DNA of 64,000 nucleotides, taken from positions 1-64,000 of the forward strand of contig CAAGAT010000036.1 of NCBI GenBank assembly GCA_900767875.1, given 5' to 3'. Below are positions 9,434-16,918 of this stretch, in pieces. This DNA comes from an uncultured Sutterella sp. (GTDB lineage: Bacteria > Pseudomonadota > Gammaproteobacteria > Burkholderiales > Burkholderiaceae_F). The notes under the pieces were generated by a model that was not told the origin of the DNA, ran no database searches, and worked only from the letters and a program-made list of their open reading frames with translations. How positions within the stretch are numbered: position 1 is the stretch's first letter; each line of letters opens with the position of its first letter. The position numbers and the translations under genes are program-made.

Positions 9434-9871
9434 ATGCGTTTGAATACCATTCAGCCCAATGAGGGCGCCAAGAGCCAGGCACACCGCGTCGGTCGCGGCG
9501 TGGGCTCCGGCTGGGGCAAGACCGCCGGCCGTGGCCACAAGGGCCAGAAGTCCCGTGCCGGCGGCTTCCACAAGGTCGGCTTCGAAGGCGGCCAGATGCC
9601 CCTGCATCGTCGTCTGCCCAAGCGCGGCTTCACGTCCCTGACGCGTCGCTACATCGAAGTGGTGCGTCTGAACGAACTGCAGGCTCTGCCGGTTGACGAA
9701 ATCGACTTGGCTGCTCTGAAGTCCGCTAACGTTGTTTCGATTCTCGCGCAGGGCGCGCGTGTGATCCTCTCGGGTGAAATCACCCGTGCGGTCACCGTCC
9801 GTGGTCTGGGCGTGACCAAGGGTGCCAAGGCTGCCATCGAGGCTGCCGGCGGCTCCGTGGTCGAGGCCTAA
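9434..9871 (+). CDS. rplO: 50S ribosomal protein L15
   Basis: L15 is a late-assembly 50S protein. The 145 residues show the glycine/arginine-rich N-terminal extension ([20 protein letters not shown]) and the C-terminal globular part ending GGSVVEA. It directly precedes secY, the conserved arrangement. Confidence 0.97.
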   Translation: MRLNTIQPNEGAKSQAHRVGRGVGSGWGKTAGRGHKGQKSRAGGFHKVGFEGGQMPLHRRLPKRGFTSLTRRYIEVVRLNELQALPVDEIDLAALKSANVVSILAQGARVILSGEITRAVTVRGLGVTKGAKAAIEAAGGSVVEA

Positions 9872-9918
9872 TCCCCTTCGGTTCGAAACCAACAACGCTT
9901 TAAGACAAGGACACAGAC

Positions 9919-11244
<1,326 letters not shown>

Positions 11245-11543
11245 TCGGACGCCTTTTGAAAAAACCAGGTGCCGCCCGCGCCTCTGACCGGAGGGTCAAG
11301 CGGGAAACCTGCTGAAAAATTAAGCCGCCTGAAAAATTCTCTTTGACGACAATATGTTGTGAAAGAGGCGGCTGAGAGTCCCAAACTCGGGGGTGCTCAA
11401 CGGTCACTACGCCGTTGCCAGCGTCAAGCCCCCGGGCTTGTGACTTGTTTTTTTGGGAAAAACAAGTAAAATCATGCGTCTTTCCCCTGTGTTGGCACCA
11501 ACTAAGTATGCCCGCCGTTTCCCGGACGGGCCGGAGATTAAGA
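11245..11543 (+). other. secY-rpmJ intergenic region with repeats and a possible alpha-block promoter
   Basis: No gene is seen, and infA, often found here, is absent. Contents: a direct repeat CTGAAAAATT at 11312-11321 and 11329-11338; a branched stem made of GCCGC (11324-11328) with GCGGC (11368-11372), CTCTTT (11339-11344) with AAAGAG (11362-11367) and ACAA-TATG-TTGT (11349-11360); hairpins CAACGG/CCGTTG (11398-11417), CAAGCCC/GGGCTTG (11425-11440) and ACTTGTTTTT/AAAAACAAGT (11443-11467). A weak promoter, TTGTTT (11445-11450), 16 bases, TAAAAT (11467-11472), could serve rpmJ-rpsM-rpsK. Confidence 0.5.
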
Positions 11544-11657
11544 ATGAAGGTTAACGCTTCAGTCAAGAAAATGTGCCGCAAGTGCAAGATCATCAAGCGC
11601 AAGGGTATTGTGCGAGTGATCTGCGAAGACCCGCGTCACAAGCAGCGTCAAGGCTAA
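11544..11657 (+). CDS. rpmJ: 50S ribosomal protein L36 (zinc-ribbon form)
   Basis: L36 is the smallest 50S protein. The 37-residue product starts [15 protein letters not shown] and keeps the zinc ligands Cys11, Cys14, Cys27 and His32, so it is the C+ form that needs zinc. CCGGAG at 11531-11536 supports the ATG at 11544. It starts the alpha block. Confidence 0.96.
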   Translation: MKVNASVKKMCRKCKIIKRKGIVRVICEDPRHKQRQG

Positions 11658-11672
11658 TTGAGGTAAACACAA

Positions 11673-12038
11673 ATGGCTCGTATTGCCGGTATTAACATCC
11701 CGCCGCAGCAGCACGCCGTGATCGGTCTGACCGCCATCTATGGCATCGGTCGCTCGCGCTCCATGCAGATTCTCGATTCCTGCGGCATCGAACATTCCAA
11801 GAAGGTCAAGGATTTGACCGACGCAGAACTGGAACGCATCCGCGACGCCGTCAGCAAGTTCACCGTTGAAGGCGACCTGCGCCGTGAAGTCCAGCTCTCG
11901 ATCAAGCGTCTGATTGACTTGGGCACGTATCGTGGCTTCCGCCATCGTCGCGGCCTGCCCGTGCGCGGCCAGCGCACCCGCACCAACGCCCGTACCCGCA
12001 AGGGCCCGCGTAAGGTCGGCGTGACTCTCAAGAAGTAA
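11673..12038 (+). CDS. rpsM: 30S ribosomal protein S13
   Basis: S13 contacts P-site tRNA and the 50S subunit from the 30S head. The 121 residues begin [20 protein letters not shown] and end in the basic tail [15 protein letters not shown] with the conserved [16 protein letters not shown] block. It starts 15 bases after rpmJ. Confidence 0.98.
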   Translation: MARIAGINIPPQQHAVIGLTAIYGIGRSRSMQILDSCGIEHSKKVKDLTDAELERIRDAVSKFTVEGDLRREVQLSIKRLIDLGTYRGFRHRRGLPVRGQRTRTNARTRKGPRKVGVTLKK

Positions 12039-12056
12039 TCAGGAGTAAGAATAGTT

Positions 12057-12455
12057 ATGGCACCCAAATCTCAGCAGGCCGCCCGCGGCCGCAAGAAGGT
12101 GAAGAAGGTCGTGACCGAAGGCATCGCCCACGTGCATGCTTCCTTCAACAACACGATCATCACCATTACCGACCGTCAGGGTAATGCCGTTGCCGCCAGC
12201 TCCGCCGGCGCTCAGGGCTTCAAGGGCTCCCGCAAGAGCACGCCCTTTGCCGCTCAGGTGGCCGCCGAACACGCCGGCAAGATCGCCCAGGAATTCGGTC
12301 TGAAGAACGTCGAAGTGCGCATCATGGGCCCCGGCCCCGGCCGTGAATCGTCCGTCCGCGCCCTCAACGCTCTGGGTATTCGCGTCACGAGCATTCAGGA
12401 CGTCACCCCCGTTCCGCACAACGGTGTTCGTCCCTCCAAGCGTCGTCGCGTCTAA
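12057..12455 (+). CDS. rpsK: 30S ribosomal protein S11
   Basis: S11 lies on the 30S platform near the E site. The 132-residue protein has the conserved [20 protein letters not shown] and [17 protein letters not shown] blocks and the RRRV C-terminus. It is followed by a 100-base structured gap before rpsD. Confidence 0.98.
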   Translation: MAPKSQQAARGRKKVKKVVTEGIAHVHASFNNTIITITDRQGNAVAASSAGAQGFKGSRKSTPFAAQVAAEHAGKIAQEFGLKNVEVRIMGPGPGRESSVRALNALGIRVTSIQDVTPVPHNGVRPSKRRRV

Positions 12456-12476
12456 TTCACCAATTTTTTAAGTTCG

Positions 12477-12537
12477 TATCCTGCGTTTGCGTCATTATCG
12501 TTAAACGCAAACTGAATGCGGTTCTCGCCGCAGGATA
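12477..12537 (+). promoter_or_regulatory. Structured rpsD leader, candidate S4 autoregulatory site
   Basis: TATCCTGCG (12477-12485) pairs with CGCAGGATA (12529-12537) as an outer stem. It encloses GTTTGCGT (12485-12492) with ACGCAAAC (12505-12512), and TGCGG (12517-12521) with CCGCA (12528-12532), which competes with part of the outer stem. The element ends four bases before the rpsD ribosome binding site. S4 is known to repress its own synthesis through mRNA structures in both E. coli (at rpsM) and Bacillus (before rpsD); assigning S4 here is inference. Confidence 0.55.
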
Positions 12538-12555
12538 GAAGAGGTAACACATAAA

Positions 12556-13182
12556 ATGGCACGATATCTCGGTCCCAAGTTGAAGCTCTCGCGTCGCGAG
12601 GGTATCGACCTCAATCTGAAGAGCGCCCGCCGTTCCTTTGACTCCAAGGTCAAGAGCGCCGAAGTCAAGCCCGGCCAGCACGGCAAGATCTCCGGTCAGC
12701 GCCTTTCGGATTACGGTACGCAGCTGCGTGAAAAGCAGAAGATGAAGCGTACCTACGGCGTTCTCGAACGCCAGTTCCGCCGCTACTACGCAGAGGCAAG
12801 CCGCCGCACCGGCAACACCGGTGAAATCCTGTTTGCTCTGCTGGAAAGCCGTCTTGACAACGTTGTTTACCGCATGGGCTTCGGTTCGACCCGCGCTGAA
12901 GCGCGTCAGCTCGTGAGCCACTGCGCCATCCTCGTGAACGGCAAGAAGTGCAATATCCCGTCCTACTCCGTGAAGGCCGGCGACGTCATTTCCGTTCGCG
13001 AATCCGCCAAGAAGCAGGTTCGTATTATCGAAGCGCTTGAACTCGCCGGCCAGAACGGTTTCCCGGGCTGGGTGAGCGTTGATGCCAAGAAGATGGAAGG
13101 GACGTTCAAGAACGCCCCGGCCCGCGATGAAATCGCTCCGGACATCAACGAAGCTCTCGTTATCGAACACTACTCGCGTTAA
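12556..13182 (+). CDS. rpsD: 30S ribosomal protein S4
   Basis: S4 nucleates 30S assembly and is a translational repressor in many bacteria. The 208 residues start [19 protein letters not shown] and include the S4 RNA-binding domain ([20 protein letters not shown]). It is the zinc-independent form, without the N-terminal four-cysteine motif. GAGG at 12541-12544 is the ribosome binding site. Gaps on both sides, each with strong hairpins, suggest separate control. Confidence 0.98.
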   Translation: MARYLGPKLKLSRREGIDLNLKSARRSFDSKVKSAEVKPGQHGKISGQRLSDYGTQLREKQKMKRTYGVLERQFRRYYAEASRRTGNTGEILFALLESRLDNVVYRMGFGSTRAEARQLVSHCAILVNGKKCNIPSYSVKAGDVISVRESAKKQVRIIEALELAGQNGFPGWVSVDAKKMEGTFKNAPARDEIAPDINEALVIEHYSR

Positions 13183-13197
13183 TCCGGTTGCTCGATT

Positions 13198-13238
13198 GGA
13201 TCTGTCCGATCTCTGTAGTGAGGGTTTCGGACAGGTCC
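13198..13238 (+). promoter_or_regulatory. Long hairpin directly after rpsD
   Basis: GGATCTGTCCGA (13198-13209) pairs with TCGGACAGGTCC (13227-13238) along 12 positions with one G-T pair; the loop is 17 bases. It begins 16 bases after the rpsD stop. No T-run follows, so a standard intrinsic terminator is unlikely. It could protect the 3' end of the upstream message after processing. Confidence 0.5.
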
Positions 13239-13292
13239 GGTACACAGGGAAAAGAAGCGCTCGAACACGATCCGTCGTGTCTCGGGCGCCAA

Positions 13293-13342
13293 TGCTTTTC
13301 AAGGGGTTTGATAAAATTAGCCCCCGAACCTCTTGAAAAGCA
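13293..13342 (+). promoter_or_regulatory. 18-bp inverted repeat enclosing an extended -10, upstream of rpoA
   Basis: Bases 13293-13310 pair with 13325-13342 over 18 positions, 16 Watson-Crick and two G-T. The loop contains the second half of TGATAAAAT (13309-13317), a perfect extended -10 (TGn then TAAAAT). No good -35 is seen. The element could be an rpoA promoter able to form a cruciform, or, as RNA, a very stable stem in the rpsD-rpoA transcript. The rest of the 287-base gap shows no gene. Confidence 0.55.
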
Positions 13343-13469
13343 CTGCCGATTCCCGGCCGTGCCTCACTTTCGCGCTCCCGGCCAGCCGGCCGACACGGGC
13401 GCTTTTCCAAAGAAACCGTCAGCCTTATCGGTGTAACGAGCCGAGGGTATTGAATAGGAACTTTTCACA

Positions 13470-14459
13470 ATGGCCAATACTGCGCTCCTGAAGCCGACCA
13501 CGGTCGAAGCCGTCGTCGACGAACAGAACCCCAACCTTGCCGTCATCACGCTCGAGCCGTTCGAACGCGGCTACGGTCACACACTCGGCAACGCGCTGCG
13601 CCGCATCCTTCTGTCCTCCATGGTGGGCTACGCTCCCACCGAAGCGCAGATCGTGGGCGTCGTGCACGAATACTCCCAGATCGACGGCGTCATCGAAGAC
13701 GTCGTGGACATCCTGCTGAACCTCAAGGGGGTGGTGTTCAAGCTCGAAGGCGGCCGTGAAGACGTCATGCTGCGCCTGCAGAAGTCCGGCACGGGCCCCG
13801 TGACCGCCGGCGACTTTGATCTGCCCCACGACGTGTCCGTGCTCAACCCCGAACACGTGATCGCCAACCTGTCGGGCGGCAAGCTCGATCTGCAGGTTCG
13901 CGTCGAAGCCGGCCGCGGCTATCAGCCCGGCGACATGCGCGCCTTCCGCGACGACTACTCCAAGCAGGCCATCGGCCGCATCATCATGGACGCGAGCTTT
14001 TCGCCCGTGCGCCGCGTCGCCTACGCCGTCTCGGCCGCCCGTGTGGCCCAGCGCACCGACCTCGACAAGCTCGAACTGACGATTGAAACCAACGGTGTGA
14101 TCACGCCCGAAGACGCTCTGCGCAACGCCGTGCACATCCTGCAGGATCAGCTCTCGGTCTTCGGCGCCATCAAGACGAGCGTCGACGCCGAACAGACGCA
14201 GCGCGAAGACAATCCGCCGCCCCTCGATCCGATCCTGATGCGCCCGGTCGACGACCTCGAACTGACGGTTCGCAGCGCCAACTGCCTGAAGGCCGAAAAC
14301 ATCTACTACATCGGCGATCTGATCCAGCGCACGGAAAACGAACTCTTGAAGACCCCGAACCTGGGCCGCAAGTCCTTGAACGAAATCAAGGAAGTGCTCG
14401 CCACGCACGGTCTGACGCTGGGCATGCGCCTGGAAAACTGGCCGCCCGCCAACCTCTAA
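13470..14459 (+). CDS. rpoA: RNA polymerase alpha subunit
   Basis: Alpha dimerises to start RNA polymerase assembly and contacts UP elements and activators. The 329 residues comprise the N-terminal domain (conserved [20 protein letters not shown]) and the C-terminal domain with [12 protein letters not shown], which includes the DNA-binding arginine, and [13 protein letters not shown]. Length equals E. coli. AGGA at 13455-13458 may be the ribosome binding site. Confidence 0.99.
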   Translation: MANTALLKPTTVEAVVDEQNPNLAVITLEPFERGYGHTLGNALRRILLSSMVGYAPTEAQIVGVVHEYSQIDGVIEDVVDILLNLKGVVFKLEGGREDVMLRLQKSGTGPVTAGDFDLPHDVSVLNPEHVIANLSGGKLDLQVRVEAGRGYQPGDMRAFRDDYSKQAIGRIIMDASFSPVRRVAYAVSAARVAQRTDLDKLELTIETNGVITPEDALRNAVHILQDQLSVFGAIKTSVDAEQTQREDNPPPLDPILMRPVDDLELTVRSANCLKAENIYYIGDLIQRTENELLKTPNLGRKSLNEIKEVLATHGLTLGMRLENWPPANL

Positions 14460-14479
14460 TTTTTGTTTGGACCCCGCGT

Positions 14480-14508
14480 TTGCACAACAGGTCTTGTTGT
14501 TTTAAAAT
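14480..14508 (+). promoter_or_regulatory. Promoter before rplQ, inside an inverted repeat
   Basis: -35 TTGCAC (14480-14485), a 17-base spacer and -10 TAAAAT (14503-14508) form a good sigma-70 promoter 124 bases before rplQ. It is enclosed by GGACCCCGC (14469-14477) and GCGGGGTTC (14509-14517), nine pairs with one G-T, and a second stem ACAACA (14484-14489) with TGTTGT (14495-14500) lies inside the spacer. The region could act as promoter, as RNA hairpin for rpoA read-through, or both. Confidence 0.65.
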
Positions 14509-14631
14509 GCGGGGTTCGTTTTCAACCTCAACCGGACCGCTTTTTGCCTCACAAGTCATTGATGCAAAAGGATAGAAGAGCCGGTACGGGCGGCAATGCC
14601 GCTCATTAGACTTTTATAAAGGAAATCCAAA

Positions 14632-15030
14632 ATGCGCCATCGTTCTGGTCTGCGTAAGCTCAATCGCACGAGCGCCCATCGTCTCGCCATGCTCCGCAAC
14701 ATGATGAATTCGCTGCTCGAGCACGAAGCCATCAAGACCACGCTGCCCAAGGCTAAGGAACTGCGTCGTGTCGTCGAACCGATGATCACGCTCGCCAAGG
14801 TTGACACCGTTGCCAACCGCCGCCTCGCCTTCAACCGTCTGCGCAACCGCGAAATCGTGACCAAGCTCTTCGAAGTGCTCGGCCCGCGCTTTGCCAACCG
14901 CAACGGCGGCTACACCCGCATTCTGAAGATGGGCTTCCGCGTCGGCGACAATGCTCCCATGGCCTACATGGAACTCACCGAACGCGCTGAAGCCGTCGAA
15001 GAAGTCAAGGAAGAAAAGGCCGCCGAGTAA
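14632..15030 (+). CDS. rplQ: 50S ribosomal protein L17
   Basis: L17 is a 50S surface protein near the tunnel exit. The 132-residue product begins [20 protein letters not shown] and ends in an acidic/lysine tail ([10 protein letters not shown]). AAAGGAA at 14618-14624 is the ribosome binding site. It is the last gene of the superoperon and is followed by two terminator hairpins. Confidence 0.98.
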   Translation: MRHRSGLRKLNRTSAHRLAMLRNMMNSLLEHEAIKTTLPKAKELRRVVEPMITLAKVDTVANRRLAFNRLRNREIVTKLFEVLGPRFANRNGGYTRILKMGFRVGDNAPMAYMELTERAEAVEEVKEEKAAE

Positions 15031-15054
15031 TCGGTTCGCTTTTGACCTGACGTA

Positions 15055-15117
15055 GTGCCCGCCCTTTCAAAGCGGGCACGAAAAAACCGCCCCGGGGGAA
15101 CCTGAGGCGGTTTTTTT
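15055..15117. terminator. Double hairpin terminator between rplQ and galE
   Basis: GTGCCCGC (15055-15062) pairs with GCGGGCAC (15072-15079). A second hairpin, AAAAAACCGCC (15081-15091) with GGCGGTTTTTT (15106-15116), has a T-run on each strand and so works in both directions, ending the ribosomal operon on + and galE on -. Confidence 0.9.
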
Positions 15118-15131
15118 ACGGCCCGCGCCGT

Positions 15132-16139
15132 TTATCGGCCGCTGTGCAGGCGCTCGAACTTCCAGCCGCTCGCGCACATTTGCGCGATGTCGTACTGCGC
15201 CTTCCAGCCCAGAACGCGCTCGGCTTTTTCGGGGCTGCACCAGTTGGCGGCGATGTCGCCCGCGCGCCGCGGCATGATCCGGTAGGGCAGCGTCTTGCCG
15301 CAGGCCTTCTCGAAGGCCGCGATCACCTCCAGAACGCTCGTGCCGCGGCCCGTGCCGAGGTTGACGGCGTCCCATCCCTTAAAGCGGTCGGCATAACCCA
15401 AGGCCGCCATATGGCCGCGCGCCAGATCCACCACGTGAATGTAGTCGCGCACGCCCGTGCCGTCGGGCGTGTCGTAGTCGTTGCCAAAGACGCGGATGCA
15501 GTCGAGTTTTCCCGAGGCCACGCGCGCCACGTACGGCAGCAGATTGTTGGGAATGCCGTTGGGATCCTCCCCGATGAGGCCCGACTCGTGTGCGCCGATC
15601 GGGTTGAAGTAGCGCAGGCACACGGCCGTCAGCGTCGGGTCCGACGCGCACACGTCGCGCAGGATCTCCTCGATCATGAGTTTGGTGCGCCCGTAGGGGT
15701 TCGTGGGCTCGCCCGTGGGCATGTCTTCGGTGAGCGGCAGCGCCGTGGGCGTGCCGTACACGGTCGACGAGCTCGAGAAGATGAGCTTGGTGACCTGCGC
15801 TTTCTTCATCGCCTCAAGCAATACCACCGTGCCCGAGATGTTGTTGTCGTAGTACTCCAGAGGCTTTTGCACCGACTCACCCACGGCTTTAAGGCCCGCA
15901 AAGTGAATCACGGCCTCGATGTGGTGATCCTCAAAGACCTTGAGGAGCACAGCCTTGTCGCGGATGTCGCCCTCGATGAAGGCGGGGCGACGGCCCGTGA
16001 TGGTTTCAATGGCGTCGACCACCTCGGCCTTGCTGTTACTGAGGTTGTCGTAGAGCACGGGGGTATGCCCGGCCTCGATCAGACATACGGCGGTGTGCGA
16101 GCCGATAAAGCCCGTGCCGCCCGTCAGCAGAACGTTCAC
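15132..16139 (-). CDS. galE: UDP-glucose 4-epimerase
   Basis: GalE interconverts UDP-glucose and UDP-galactose with bound NAD, supplying galactose for LPS or glycans. The 335 residues match the extended SDR family: GGTGFIGSH nucleotide-binding motif at residues 7-15, SSSTVYG with the catalytic Ser/Thr, and the YGRTK (YxxxK) pair. The start is GTG with a strong AAGGAGG ribosome binding site. It lies 12 bases after the crotonase-fold gene, in one - strand unit with the Pat-like gene, an odd pairing with no obvious metabolic link. Confidence 0.96.
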   Translation of the reverse strand: MNVLLTGGTGFIGSHTAVCLIEAGHTPVLYDNLSNSKAEVVDAIETITGRRPAFIEGDIRDKAVLLKVFEDHHIEAVIHFAGLKAVGESVQKPLEYYDNNISGTVVLLEAMKKAQVTKLIFSSSSTVYGTPTALPLTEDMPTGEPTNPYGRTKLMIEEILRDVCASDPTLTAVCLRYFNPIGAHESGLIGEDPNGIPNNLLPYVARVASGKLDCIRVFGNDYDTPDGTGVRDYIHVVDLARGHMAALGYADRFKGWDAVNLGTGRGTSVLEVIAAFEKACGKTLPYRIMPRRAGDIAANWCSPEKAERVLGWKAQYDIAQMCASGWKFERLHSGR

Positions 16140-16151
16140 GTTCGAGCCTCC

Positions 16152-16907
16152 TTAGTCGAAGTTGGGCTTGCGGCCCTCAAGAAAGGCCGCGCAGGCTTCC
16201 TTGGCCGCGGGCGTGGCCGCCGCCGCCTCAAAGGCGGCCGCTTCGCGCTCGCGCACGGCCGTCATCGATTCGGTCAGAGCCGCGCGCAGCAGCTTTTTGC
16301 TGGCCTGCACCGCCGCGGGCGAGAGCTTGGCCAGGCGCTGGGCGCGTGCCAGGGACTGGGCGCGCACCACGTCGTCGTCAAAGAGGTTGCTCACGATGCC
16401 CATCTGCAGGGCTTCGGCGGCGGTGATGGGTTCCGAGAGGAGAATCTTTTCGGCGGCCTTGTGCAGGCCCGCGGCCGCGACCGCCAGCGACGAGACGCCG
16501 AAGCGCGGCGTCAGGCCCAGGGCCGTGTAGGGCAGGGAAAAGAGGCTGCTCTTGCCCGCGTACACGAGGTCGCAGTAGTAGAGGATGGTCGTGCCGAAAC
16601 CCACGCAGGGGCCTTCGACGCAGGCCACCAGGGGCTTGGTCATCGCCTCGAGCTGCGCGATGAAGCGGCCGGCAGGGCTCTCGGCGCTGGCGCTCGGGTT
16701 GGTGAGCTGTTCGGTGAGGTCCCCGCCCGCGCAGAAGATGCCGGGCTGCGCGGTGATGAGCACGCAGCGCACGGCCTCATCGGCTTGGGCCTTTTGCAAA
16801 ATGGCGGTGAATTCCTCAAGTGTGGCCACATCGAGCGTGTTGCGCTTTTCCGGGCGCGAGATTTCCACAGAAAGAACGCGGTTTTCCAGAATCTGATTCA
16901 AAGGCAT
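16152..16907 (-). CDS. Enoyl-CoA hydratase/isomerase-family protein, catalytic glutamates absent
   Basis: A 251-residue crotonase-fold protein. It keeps the CoA/oxyanion segment FCAGGDLTEQ and GPCVGFG. By eye-alignment, the two hydratase glutamates (rat 144 and 164) are Thr (GFGTT) and Tyr (LPYTALG), and the isomerase-type Glu after LGLxP is Arg (LGLTPRFG). So it is probably neither a standard hydratase nor a PaaG/ECI isomerase; CoA-thioester binding seems likely, the reaction is unknown. ATG at 16907 has AAGG at nine bases; an ATG at 16916 abuts the ribosome binding site and is less likely. Confidence 0.85.
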   Translation of the reverse strand: MPLNQILENRVLSVEISRPEKRNTLDVATLEEFTAILQKAQADEAVRCVLITAQPGIFCAGGDLTEQLTNPSASAESPAGRFIAQLEAMTKPLVACVEGPCVGFGTTILYYCDLVYAGKSSLFSLPYTALGLTPRFGVSSLAVAAAGLHKAAEKILLSEPITAAEALQMGIVSNLFDDDVVRAQSLARAQRLAKLSPAAVQASKKLLRAALTESMTAVREREAAAFEAAAATPAAKEACAAFLEGRKPNFD

Positions 16908-16918
16908 GGCGTACATCC

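Noticed and set aside
11415..11543. N-terminal extension of rpmJ to an ATG at 11415
   Set aside because: The added 43 residues are unlike any L36, whose normal length is 37-38; CCGGAG precedes the ATG at 11544.
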